Shown: positions 42,489-50,456 of the stretch, piece by piece | Layout of the letters: every line of letters starts with the position of its first letter | How positions within the stretch are numbered: the stretch's first letter is position 1 | Source: Magnetofaba australis IT-1 | Lineage (GTDB): Bacteria > Pseudomonadota > Magnetococcia > Magnetococcales > Magnetococcaceae | Assembly: GCF_002109495.1 (NCBI RefSeq) | Contig: NZ_LVJN01000015.1 | Span: 310,001 to 374,000, forward strand | Direction: 5' to 3' | Length of the DNA: 64,000 bases | The notes under the pieces: generated by a model | Seen by the model: only the letters and a program-made list of their open reading frames with translations | What the model was told of the DNA's origin: nothing | The model's database searches: none | Position numbers and translations under genes: made by a program

Positions 42489-42644
42489 TCAAGTCGATGA
42501 GTTGACGTTGTAAGTCATGGCTGGTTGGTCTTTATGAAATAGCAGGTCTTTCCCGTAATCATATACATCGGAAACTACGAGCAATATCATTCCGCCAACA
42601 ACACCGATTGCTACAAGGCGTTGAAACGAGTTTTGCTTGTCCAT
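42489..42644 (-). CDS. 51-residue single-helix membrane protein
   Basis: ATG at 42644 with a strong ribosome site (AAGGAAG, 5 bases upstream), stop at 42491-42489. The product begins MDKQNSFQRL, has one hydrophobic helix VAIGVVGGMILLVVSDVY (residues ~11-28), then DYGKDLLFHKDQPAMTYN. Codons are less GC-rich than in neighbours, suggesting acquired DNA. It lies inside the segment bounded by the inverted repeat. No family recognised. Small size makes coding status uncertain, but start signal and helix agree. Confidence 0.5.
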   Translation of the reverse strand: MDKQNSFQRLVAIGVVGGMILLVVSDVYDYGKDLLFHKDQPAMTYNVNSST

Positions 42645-42734
42645 GATTCTTCCTTTCCAGAACGGTTGTAGGTGTTTCGATCAGAGCAACGGGGGTATCA
42701 AGTGGCGCATTGTCGTGTTTGTGTTAAACCCGGC

Positions 42735-42990
42735 TGAGCAGGCAGGTGGAACTATCATTACAGCTGTGGTGCGTCGTAGTTGCCGTCCACCAGCACACCC
42801 GAGAACGCCTCAACGCCGCGAGCGCATAGGCCATGCTCACCGCGGTGGTGGAGGCGCCCTCTTTGGAGACGCTACTGGCCACCAGCACCGAGAGCGTCTC
42901 CTCCTCCCGGGACACCGAGCGCAGATTGGCTTTCACGCCAGCCAGCGCGCCTTGGCTGCGGCGCAACCAAGAGCGCATGGGGCCACCCAG
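42735..42990 (-). pseudogene. Fragment of a Wzc/CpsD-type P-loop kinase gene
   Basis: Readable from about 42978: REEETLSVLVASSVSKEGAST, TAVSMAYALAALRRSRV. This matches the region around the Walker A of exopolysaccharide tyrosine autokinases (usual VTSSxPGEGKST, here SKEGAST). After RV the frame shifts: the expected LLVDG-type strand appears in another frame (around 42778-42800), then stops follow. No start or remaining domains. A decayed fragment carried with the repeat-bounded segment. Confidence 0.55.
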
Positions 42991-43031
42991 ATGACCGAGT
43001 TCAGCGGGTTCAGGGACGAGCCCCAGAGACG

Positions 43032-43110
43032 GGACTAGTTCCTGGGACAGTCAAGTAATTAAATCCTTCTGGACTAGTTCCTGGGACAGTCACTTAATTA
43101 AATCCTTCAC
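43032..43110 (+). repeat. Two 39-bp direct repeats
   Basis: GGACTAGTTCCTGGGACAGTC followed by (A/C)A(G/T)TAATTAAATCCTTC occurs at 43032 and again at 43071. A third partial match (GGCAGTCACTTAATTAAA) lies at about 43181-43198, exactly where the right arm of the inverted repeat begins. Possibly ends of a former mobile element. Confidence 0.65.
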
Positions 43111-43196
43111 GAAATTCTAATTTTATGATTCAGAAATTCCATATGTCGTGTTTCACATGTTTCAGAAATTTCAAATTTTATGGGCAGTCACTTAAT

Positions 43197-43487
43197 TAAA
43201 CTCTCCCGCAAACACTTTTTGACTTTCCCAAGGGTGGAGATTTACGGCAGTTCGCCGTCCTGCGGACGACGGCCCTTCGGGCCTGCTCACCTGCCGTTTC
43301 CCCGACGGCCTCCGTGCGGGCTCGGCGTATCGAGCTTCTCAATATGCTCCCTACTGGCGCCGCCCTGGATCAATGGGGAAACGGCAAAGGCAAAGGCCAC
43401 ACCGTGGGCTCTGCCCACACCCGCTGGGGGCAGCGGCCCCCAGACCCCGCCGCCGACCAGTCGGCGGCTAATTTTACTCCGCGCGGG
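43197..43487 (-). repeat. Right arm of the ~290-bp inverted repeat
   Basis: Reverse complement of 42039-42335 with about 20% differences. The hairpin GTGGGCAGAGCCCAC replaces the left arm's GGGCGGCGCCC, and GGCCCGAAGGGCC replaces GGCGCGTAGCGCC. Both arms of each stem changed together. Confidence 0.85.
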
Positions 43488-43576
43488 CTCCCACCATTGC
43501 ACCGTCTAGCGGATATGACGAAAATAACAGGCGCAACCATTTCGTTGTTCCCCCTTTAAAATATGGAGTCACTATA

Positions 43577-44554
43577 ATGAACAGACTGATTCCCTGCGCC
43601 TCCCTGGCGCTGCTGCTGGGCCTGTCAGGCTGCGGCGTGAGCACCACCAAGAATGTGGAGGTGGACCGCCACAGCGGCGGCTTTTTAGGATTGGGCGAAC
43701 AGGCGGATTTGCAAACCTCCGGCCTGGAGGCGATGAAGGGTGAAACCCGCGTGGTGATCCCCAACTTCAAGGTCGGCTTCTATCTGGATAAGAGCCCGGG
43801 CGGCTTTAAAAGCGGTTCCGGCGACGCCGCCATTGTGCGCTCCAAACTCTCCGGGGTGGAAAACGCCGACTTCCAAGCCATCACCGACGCCGCCTACGCC
43901 GCCTTCAAACAGCAATTGACCGCGCAAGGCTTCTCCGTGATGAGCGAAGCGGAGATGGCCGCTCTGCCGCGCTACGCCGCCGCCAAGGCGAAAGCCAATC
44001 CCGAAATGGATAAGGCCCTGTTCGGCCCCGACGCCCTCTACTTCGTCCCCACCGGCGTCAAGCATCTGGACGTGGGCATGTTCGATAAGGGGCTGTTTAA
44101 TATGGACATGCTCAAACAGTCCCAGGCCACGGTGATGGATGTCACCCTCTACGTGACCTATCTGGGCCAGAAGCTGGAGAAGGTGCTCACCATGGTCTCC
44201 GGCGTGCAGGTGGGACAAGCCATGACCGTGATCCCCGGCTCAGTGGTCACCGCCAGCGGCTATCAAGCCTCCAAGTGCGTGGGCTTCTGCCCCAACACCG
44301 TCGCCTCCGTCCGCTTAGGTCAGCCGATCTACTCCACTGAAGAGACCGGCACGCTGACCGACGTAACCACCGCCGGTGACCGCGCGTTGGATGTGGCCAA
44401 AATGGCCGCCACCTGGATGACCGGTGGTCTCAAGACGCAGGTGACCAAGGTGTATGAACTGAAGGCGGATCCGGCCAAGTTCAAAAAGGTCGCCATCGAA
44501 ACCCTGGGCAAGGCCACCGGCCAGATGGCCGCCAAACTGGGCTCGGGCCGGTAA
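43577..44554 (+). CDS. Lipoprotein, unknown
   Basis: 325 residues with GGAG 10 bases before ATG 43577. A lipoprotein signal with lipobox LSGC (Cys ~19). The mature part has RVVIPNFKVGFYLDKSPGG, AITDAAYAAFKQQLTAQGF, ALYFVPTGVKHLD and VTLYVTYLGQKLEK, an alternating alpha/beta pattern like periplasmic or outer-membrane assembly lipoproteins. The residue after the lipid Cys is G, which does not signal inner-membrane retention by the Asp rule. It is followed by a strong terminator, so it is a single-gene unit. Function unknown. Confidence 0.8.
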   Translation: MNRLIPCASLALLLGLSGCGVSTTKNVEVDRHSGGFLGLGEQADLQTSGLEAMKGETRVVIPNFKVGFYLDKSPGGFKSGSGDAAIVRSKLSGVENADFQAITDAAYAAFKQQLTAQGFSVMSEAEMAALPRYAAAKAKANPEMDKALFGPDALYFVPTGVKHLDVGMFDKGLFNMDMLKQSQATVMDVTLYVTYLGQKLEKVLTMVSGVQVGQAMTVIPGSVVTASGYQASKCVGFCPNTVASVRLGQPIYSTEETGTLTDVTTAGDRALDVAKMAATWMTGGLKTQVTKVYELKADPAKFKKVAIETLGKATGQMAAKLGSGR

Positions 44555-44574
44555 TGGGGAGTTGATTGTTGGTG

Positions 44575-44616
44575 AAAAAAGAGCCCCGGCGCAATGTGGC
44601 GTCGGGGCTCTTTTGT
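44575..44616. terminator. Bidirectional terminator
   Basis: Stem GAGCCCCG (44581-44588) with CGGGGCTC (44603-44610), extended inside by GCGC/GGCG pairing. A-run before and T-run after, between the lipoprotein gene and the convergent cyclase gene. Confidence 0.9.
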
Positions 44617-44648
44617 GGAAGCCGCGTATACGTTTTTCCATAAGACGG

Positions 44649-46787
44649 TTACTTGCTCTCCAGTTTGAAGGCGCCATCCCAGTCCAGGGAGGGGGGCAGG
44701 GTGACGAACTGTCGGCAGCGATTGAGCAGCTTCTTGCCAGCGATATCATCAGGGTATTCTGTCACATAGCGCTGGAACACCGCCTCGGCGTTCTCCCACT
44801 GGCGCGCGTCATACAGGTTCATCGCCTCATGCCACAGTCCGCAGCGGGCGTTTTCATATGAAGACGCCGCCAACGGCGAACCTTGGTCCAGCTCGCCCAG
44901 CAGCTCGTAAATGCTCATGGGCGTGGTGCTGCCCACCGGTATAACACAATCCACCCGGCGCAACAGGAAACGACCATTCACCTTCTCGGCTACCTGCTGC
45001 GACACCAGTAGTTCAGTGCCATACTGCTTGTTCATGGACTCCAGGCGCGCCGCCATATTCACCACATCCCCAAACGCCGAGTACTGCATGCGGTCTTTGG
45101 AGCCCACATTACCCACCACCGCCTCGCCGGTGTGTACGCCAAAACGGGTGTAGAACGGCGCGCGGCCCTGAGACTCGAACAGCTCCGCCAGGGCATGACC
45201 GGCGGCGCGACAGGAGAGCGTCGCCATACAGGCGTTGGCCACATGGTCGTAGTCGGCCTTGGGCGCATTCCACAAAGCCATAATGGCGTCGCCGATGAAT
45301 TTGTCGATGGCGCCGTGGTGGCGATGAATCTGCGCCGACATGGTCTCCATGTACTCCGACAACGAGCCCACCAACTCCTCGGGATCGAGCTTTTCGCTGA
45401 TATTGGTAAAACCGCGAATGTCGGAGAACATCAGCGTCAGGGGCTGTCTGCGTGAGCTGATGTTGGTCTCGTTATCCTCCTCCACGATGGCGCGCACGAT
45501 CTCCTTGGGCACATAGACGCTGAAGCTGCGCAAGGAGCGCTTCATGGTCTCCACCGCGTCGACCAGCTGCGACACTTCGCGAATATGTGAAGCGCCCATG
45601 AGCTCGCCGGAGAGGTCAAAGCGGCGGATGCGCTCGGTTTCGTTCACCACCGCGCCCAGTGGTTTGGTCAACAGCATGGATAACGCCATGAAGCAGAGGA
45701 TCGCCACCGCCACCGCTGCTGCTCCAGCCAACAGGATCTTCAAACTGGCGTCGGCCAGCGGCCCCACCAGTTCGTCGCGCTTGACCACCACCCCCACAGT
45801 CCAGTTCAGATCGCCTTGGGACAAGCGGGAGAACGAGACTAGAAAGGTGTCGCCAGAGCCGGTCAGGTCCGCTTCAAAACGGCTTTTGCCATGGCTACGC
45901 CACGCTTTGACCGCGCCAGAGACCAGGGGATCATTCACCTCGGCGGCGTTGCGCAGACGCATCCTCTCACCGCTGGCGTCCACCGCCAGGCTGGGGTCGC
46001 GATGGCCCACCAGCGCGCCATTCTCATCGATGAGGAACACGCGGCCTGAGCGTCCAATTTGTGCTTTGCTCAGAAAGGTGGAGAGGGTGGAGAGGGTAAT
46101 GTCGGCGCCGACAACGCCAAAGCGATCGCCCTCAATGGTCGGAATGCGTCGCGAGAGGGTCAGGCCCACCAATTTGGAGCTGGAGAAGACGTAGGCTTTG
46201 GAGAGCGCCACGCCATCGGTGTTCCAAGCGACGTCGTACCAGGGACGCACGCGCGGATCGTAGCGGGGCGCGCCTTCGTCAAAGCGCAACTCCTTGCCAG
46301 ACTCATCAAAAAAGTGAAAGCGATCGGCGCGAATGCCCTCCTGGGTCTCCAACAAACGGGTGACATAGCGCGCCCCGTTGGGGGTGCGTTGACCGGTGGG
46401 ACCCAGTTTGATGGGGGTGCGGGGCAGGGAGAGGATTTGATAAAAATCGCCGTTCTCTTCGCCCAAATAGAGGCTGAAGATCTGCGGTAGCGCATTGAGT
46501 TGGCGATACAGTCGCTGCAAACCGTTGATGCTCTGCATCCCGGCGGGATCCACCAGCGCCAGATGTGCGGTGGCGTCCACCACTCGCGAGACCGGTTGAA
46601 TCAACGCCTGGGCGTCGCGTTCAATCTGCGCAGTGGCGCGCTGCATGCTCTCTGTCGCGGTGTTGACGACGATGGCGGCATTGTTCTGAAACAGAAACCC
46701 AACCAGACCCAGCATCAGGAGAACCATCACCGCGCCAAAAGTGATGGAGATGCCCACGCGCAGATCAATTGAGCCCCGGTTATTCAT
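44649..46787 (-). CDS. Membrane adenylate/guanylate cyclase with Cache sensor
   Basis: 712 residues from ATG 46787; the frame is open further but lacks a better start. Helix 1 (~15-36), dCache extracellular sensor (RVRPWYDVAW, FSSSKLVGLTLSRRI), helix 2 (~345-368), HAMP, then a class III cyclase domain: LMFSDIRGFTNISE (metal Asp), FIGDAIMALWNAP (second metal Asp), RFGVHTGEAVVGNVGSKDRMQYSAFGDVVNMAARLES. The C-terminal ~80 residues are TPR-like (AMNLYDARQWENAEAVFQRY). It makes cAMP, or possibly cGMP, in response to an external ligand. The sensor is of the same class as in the HD-GYP protein at 14.5 kb. Confidence 0.92.
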   Translation of the reverse strand: MNNRGSIDLRVGISITFGAVMVLLMLGLVGFLFQNNAAIVVNTATESMQRATAQIERDAQALIQPVSRVVDATAHLALVDPAGMQSINGLQRLYRQLNALPQIFSLYLGEENGDFYQILSLPRTPIKLGPTGQRTPNGARYVTRLLETQEGIRADRFHFFDESGKELRFDEGAPRYDPRVRPWYDVAWNTDGVALSKAYVFSSSKLVGLTLSRRIPTIEGDRFGVVGADITLSTLSTFLSKAQIGRSGRVFLIDENGALVGHRDPSLAVDASGERMRLRNAAEVNDPLVSGAVKAWRSHGKSRFEADLTGSGDTFLVSFSRLSQGDLNWTVGVVVKRDELVGPLADASLKILLAGAAAVAVAILCFMALSMLLTKPLGAVVNETERIRRFDLSGELMGASHIREVSQLVDAVETMKRSLRSFSVYVPKEIVRAIVEEDNETNISSRRQPLTLMFSDIRGFTNISEKLDPEELVGSLSEYMETMSAQIHRHHGAIDKFIGDAIMALWNAPKADYDHVANACMATLSCRAAGHALAELFESQGRAPFYTRFGVHTGEAVVGNVGSKDRMQYSAFGDVVNMAARLESMNKQYGTELLVSQQVAEKVNGRFLLRRVDCVIPVGSTTPMSIYELLGELDQGSPLAASSYENARCGLWHEAMNLYDARQWENAEAVFQRYVTEYPDDIAGKKLLNRCRQFVTLPPSLDWDGAFKLESK

Positions 46788-46862
46788 ACGTCGCCTATAT
46801 CTAAGTGAGGAGGGGGGGGCGTTTGATTGCACAAGTTTAGTTGCCCCGCTCAACAGAGTGAC

Positions 46863-46893
46863 GCCGCTTTGGCTCTCAGAGGGCCAAAGCGGC
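46863..46893. other. Strong hairpin without T-run
   Basis: GCCGCTTTGGC pairs with GCCAAAGCGGC across a short loop, between the GGDEF gene end and the cyclase start. It could slow or end transcription, or stabilise the 3' end of the GGDEF transcript. Confidence 0.5.
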
Positions 46894-46930
46894 GGTGTCT
46901 GCATCTGTGCAAAATCATGTGTAGCGCGGT

Positions 46931-48799
46931 CTATTTTTTATCCTCGTCGGGAGCCATCTCCTCTTCCAGACCCGGCTCATAGATGATCACCCGGTTGCGC
47001 CCGCTCTCTTTGGCTTTATAGAGCGCCAAGTCGGCCTTCTTGGTGACGTCCCAGAAGTCGTCGCCATCTTCGGGGAAGGTGGCCAGGCCAATGGAGATGG
47101 TCTTCTCCAGAATCCCGCCGGCAACGGGGATCTTCAGTTCCGCAACAGCGGCGCGGATCTTTTCCGCCACCGCGGCGCCGTTGTGGTTCTCCTGCTCCTG
47201 CAGCAGCACCAGGAACTCCTCGCCGCCATAGCGGATTACCATATCCGAAGAGCGCACCTGACTCACCAGCACTTTGGCCAACGCTTTGAGCACGGTGTCG
47301 CCCGCGTCGTGGCCATAGGTGTCATTGACCGACTTGAAGTGGTCCAGGTCCATCATCATCACCGCCAGATGGTTCTGCTTGCGCTTGGTGGAGGCCACCA
47401 GGGTCTGCAGATACTCCTCCAGGAAGCGGCGGTTGTGCAGCCCGGTCATGGCGTCGCGCAGAGCCGATTCGCGCAGGGTGGCCAGCAGGCGTTTGGCCTG
47501 CACCACCGGCGCCGATTCGCGCAGGAACACTTTGATGAAGGGCAGCAGCAGTTGGAACAGGCTGCCGTGTTCGCGCTGCACCACCAACTGCACCACCATG
47601 CCCACCGAGCCGGAGTGAATCACCGGAATACAGATGTGTTCACACTGCTCGTTTTCGCCCTCTTGGAACATGTTGCACAACTGCGGCGTCTCCACCGAAT
47701 CGATTATGTGGCCGGTGCGTTGCGCGCGGCAGGCGTCGGACTGGAACAGAATCTGCGGATTACACCAGCGACAGGCGGCTTCCACCTCGCCATCCACCAC
47801 CATGGGCTTCATGTGGTTCTGATTGGCGGTGACTTCATAGATGGTGTAGCGGCGGATGCCAAAGCGACCGGAGAGCATGCGGCCCAGACGCGCATACACC
47901 TCCTGTTTGGTCTGATCCTCCTCCACCGCCTGTTTAAAGTGCGCCACCTCCACCAAAGCGCCCACCATTTCGGTGGTGGTGGTGAGCAGGTTGGTGTTGC
48001 CCTCCAATTCATACTGGATCAAGCGCGCCACGTCCTTGCTGATGTTGCCCAGGTTCTCCTGCAGGTAGTTCATCAGTTGGTTCAAATCGCGTGCGATCTG
48101 GCCGATTTCGTCATCGCGCTGGTAGTCGATGCGCTCTGAGAAGTCGCCATCTTTGGCGCGGCTGACCACCTGCTGCACGCCGGCGGCTGTGGCCACTACG
48201 GCGGCGATCTGGGTGCGGAACACCCAGGTGATGATGAGGGTGAAGATGCCCAGAATGCCGGTCATGAAGAAGATGGTCATCATCGCCTGGCGGCGCAGAT
48301 GACTCATGGAGAGGGTCAAAGTGATGGCGCCGAGGACGGTGCCGTTCTCCACCTCATGGCACTGCAGACAGTTGGGGGTGCCGGCGCTGTTGGCGGTGAA
48401 GGGAATGGTGCCGCGAAAGGTGGGGTCCATCCCTTCATTGAGTTTGAAGTAGGGTTTGCCGGTCTCCAGCACCTTCAATTCGACTTCATCCATAGAGCGT
48501 TCGGAGTCCAGACCTTCGCCAAACTGGCGCACCACCCGCTGGCCGCGAATGACGCGCGCCTCCATCAGGCCAGGCACCTGGGCCAGACGCTCCAGGGTCT
48601 GCTGGCGCTGGTCGATGACGCCGTTGATCATGGCTTCGGTCAGGCCCACCAGGATCACCTGGGCGGCGGTGCGCACATGTTCTTGCGCGGTGGATATGGA
48701 GAATTGTCGGAAGGCCAAAACGCTGATGATCACCAGCACCGAGAGCATCGCGCCGGAAAGGGCAAAGGTGAACAGGGTGGTTTTGGTGGTCAGCTTCAT
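46931..48799 (-). CDS. Diguanylate cyclase with heme-binding sensor and Cys-rich GAF-like domain
   Basis: 622 residues. Helix 1 (~8-30) and helix 2 (~175-197) flank a periplasmic sensor with one heme c motif CLQCHE (near residue 143). Then HAMP and a GAF-like domain (~280-430) carrying an unusual cysteine set: CRWCNP, DACRAQ, QLCNMF, CEHICIPV. It ends with a GGDEF domain whose active site is intact (RYGGEEFLVLL; DAMTGLHNRRFLEEYL; MDLDHFKSVNDTYGHDAGD). It should make cyclic-di-GMP under control of heme redox or gas binding, with the cysteines perhaps binding metal. Separated by 143 bases from the cyclase gene in the same direction. Confidence 0.92.
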   Translation of the reverse strand: MKLTTKTTLFTFALSGAMLSVLVIISVLAFRQFSISTAQEHVRTAAQVILVGLTEAMINGVIDQRQQTLERLAQVPGLMEARVIRGQRVVRQFGEGLDSERSMDEVELKVLETGKPYFKLNEGMDPTFRGTIPFTANSAGTPNCLQCHEVENGTVLGAITLTLSMSHLRRQAMMTIFFMTGILGIFTLIITWVFRTQIAAVVATAAGVQQVVSRAKDGDFSERIDYQRDDEIGQIARDLNQLMNYLQENLGNISKDVARLIQYELEGNTNLLTTTTEMVGALVEVAHFKQAVEEDQTKQEVYARLGRMLSGRFGIRRYTIYEVTANQNHMKPMVVDGEVEAACRWCNPQILFQSDACRAQRTGHIIDSVETPQLCNMFQEGENEQCEHICIPVIHSGSVGMVVQLVVQREHGSLFQLLLPFIKVFLRESAPVVQAKRLLATLRESALRDAMTGLHNRRFLEEYLQTLVASTKRKQNHLAVMMMDLDHFKSVNDTYGHDAGDTVLKALAKVLVSQVRSSDMVIRYGGEEFLVLLQEQENHNGAAVAEKIRAAVAELKIPVAGGILEKTISIGLATFPEDGDDFWDVTKKADLALYKAKESGRNRVIIYEPGLEEEMAPDEDKK

Positions 48800-49156
48800 G
48801 GGACGACAATCGCCTTTCCTAAATTGATGCTGCGTGCACTCTGACGCTCACATTTGCATCGAGCGGAAATTAATGCTGTCATAAACACGACATCTTGCCA
48901 AAAATTGCTCTGCAAATCACCTGTTTTACGCAGCAATATCCAATAAACCTCAGGAGCCGCCTGGATGCGTGGGGGTGGTCCGGTCTTGGCGCGCTACGCG
49001 AAAAAGCGCGCACGGCGCCTCGGAAATGAGGTATAAACTTTCATCGGTTGCGGGTCGGCGGGAGACAAGCGCTTTTCCGCTTTCCCTGGTTTCCCGAGTC
49101 TTGTGCGTCTCGGCGTAACCAATGCCGCCAATTTGTCATTTTAGCGAAGGGGAGCC
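48800..49156. other. Divergent intergenic region
   Basis: About 355 bases, AT-rich at 48860-48950 where a promoter for the GGDEF gene is likely. A palindrome GCGCGCTACGCGAAAAAGCGCGC lies at about 48990-49012. GGGG-AGCC before ATG 49157 is the ribosome site for rsgA. No further gene seen. Confidence 0.4.
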
Positions 49157-50215
49157 ATGCCCCGCAAACGATCCGGTCGGTCAGCCCTCAGTCAGCGTCA
49201 GAGCGCGCGCGTGGAGGCGATTCGTCAACGTCGCGCCGCCGCCAAATCGGCGCGGGCGCAGGCGCTGTGTGAAACGCTTGCCTCCGGCGGTTTGGGGGAT
49301 CCGCAGCGCGGTCGCGTCATCGCCCATTATGGGCTGAATGTGGCGGTGTTGCCAGAAGGGGAGCGCGACCATCATGCGATTTTGCGCTGCGCGGTGCGCG
49401 AGACCCTGGATAGTGAGCCGGTGTGCGGTGATTGGGTGGTCTGGCGCGCTTCTGGCGCGGCGCAGGGGGTGATTGAAGCGGTAGAGGCGCGGCGTACGGT
49501 GCTGCGTCGTCCCGGCTCCCACGGCAAGCTGCTGACCATGGCGGCCAATCTGGATCAACTGCTGATCACCAGCGCCGCGCCGCTGTTCAATCCGTTTTTG
49601 TTGGACCGCTATCTGGTGGCGTGCTCCATGGCGGAGATCGAGCCGATCATCTGCGTCAATAAGATCGATCTGCTCGACGATGAACAGAGCTTGCAGGATC
49701 TGCTGGAGCTGCTGGCGCCCTACAAGGCGATGAAGATTCCCATTATCCTGCTGTCGGCTCTGGAGGGGCTGGGGGTGGAGTTGCTGCGCAACCATCTGCG
49801 CCATCGCTGCTCCGCCTTTGTGGGGCCTTCCGGGGTGGGCAAGTCGTCGCTGGCGGCGCAGTGGATCCACGATGAACCCATTCGCGTGGCCGAGACCAAC
49901 CCCACCACGGGCAAAGGGCGGCACACCACCACCGTGGCGCGTCTCTATCCGCTCACCGACTCCCAGTATGACATGGGCTCCATTATCGACTCGCCTGGGG
50001 TGCGCGCGTTTGGTTTTCACGATGCGCGCCCAGAGGAGATCATTGACCACTTCCCGGATATCGTCCCCTGGAGCCGGGGGTGCCGTTTTAATGATTGCCG
50101 CCACCTGGAGGAGCCTGATTGCGCGGTGCGTCGCGCGGTGGAGGAGGGCCATCTGGACCCTTACCGGCTTGAGAGTCTGCACCGCATAATTGACTCCCTG
50201 GAGGAGCCCGAATAG
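49157..50215 (+). CDS. rsgA: Ribosome small-subunit-dependent GTPase RsgA
   Basis: 352 residues. Basic N-terminal tail, OB-fold domain, then a circularly permuted GTPase: G4 CVNKIDLLD comes before G1 GPSGVGKSSL, with TTGKGRHTTT (G2) and IDSPGVRAFG (G3). The C-terminal zinc site is CRFNDCRHLEEPDCAV. It helps mature the 30S subunit in the cytoplasm. It stands alone, upstream of tRNA-Arg. Confidence 0.97.
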   Translation: MPRKRSGRSALSQRQSARVEAIRQRRAAAKSARAQALCETLASGGLGDPQRGRVIAHYGLNVAVLPEGERDHHAILRCAVRETLDSEPVCGDWVVWRASGAAQGVIEAVEARRTVLRRPGSHGKLLTMAANLDQLLITSAAPLFNPFLLDRYLVACSMAEIEPIICVNKIDLLDDEQSLQDLLELLAPYKAMKIPIILLSALEGLGVELLRNHLRHRCSAFVGPSGVGKSSLAAQWIHDEPIRVAETNPTTGKGRHTTTVARLYPLTDSQYDMGSIIDSPGVRAFGFHDARPEEIIDHFPDIVPWSRGCRFNDCRHLEEPDCAVRRAVEEGHLDPYRLESLHRIIDSLEEPE

Positions 50216-50265
50216 TCGGATTTCAGGCGCTTGTCGCAGAAATTTCATATTGCGTGATTTTCTGC

Positions 50266-50294
50266 TTGACGCATCCGGCGCCCGTCTGTAGATT
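50266..50294 (+). promoter_or_regulatory. Promoter of tRNA-Arg
   Basis: TTGACG (50266-50271), 17-base spacer, TAGATT (50289-50294), then the tRNA 22 bases further on. Confidence 0.8.
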
Positions 50295-50315
50295 ATGCGG
50301 CTCTTGAGTGAGTAC

Positions 50316-50392
50316 GCGCCCGTAGCTCAGCTGGATAGAGTACCTGGCTACGAACCAGGTGGTCGGAGGTTCGAATCCTTCCGGGCGCGCCA
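50316..50392 (+). tRNA. tRNA-Arg(ACG), likely prophage attachment site
   Basis: 77 bases with acceptor GCGCCCG/CGGGCGC, encoded CCA at 50390-50392, T-loop TTCGAATC. Anticodon stem CCTGG/CCAGG with loop CTACGAA gives anticodon ACG (arginine CGU/CGC/CGA after A34 deamination). A phage tyrosine integrase gene begins just past it in the opposite direction, the standard picture for integration into a tRNA 3' end. Confidence 0.97.
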
Positions 50393-50402
50393 CTACGAAA
50401 TC

Positions 50403-50437
50403 AACGGCTTAGGTCTCCTGACCTAGGCCGTTTTTCG
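50403..50437 (+). terminator. Terminator after tRNA-Arg
   Basis: 13-bp stem with one G-T pair (50403-50415 with 50420-50432), loop TCCT, T-run at 50431-50435. Confidence 0.85.
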
Positions 50438-50456
50438 TTGGTGTCCCGCCGTTTTG

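Noticed and set aside
46863..46893. Classical terminator between GGDEF and cyclase genes
   Set aside because: The stem is strong but there is no T-run on either strand, so it is listed only as a hairpin.
49181..50248. 355-codon frame antisense to rsgA
   Set aside because: Shadow of rsgA; no domain or start signal.
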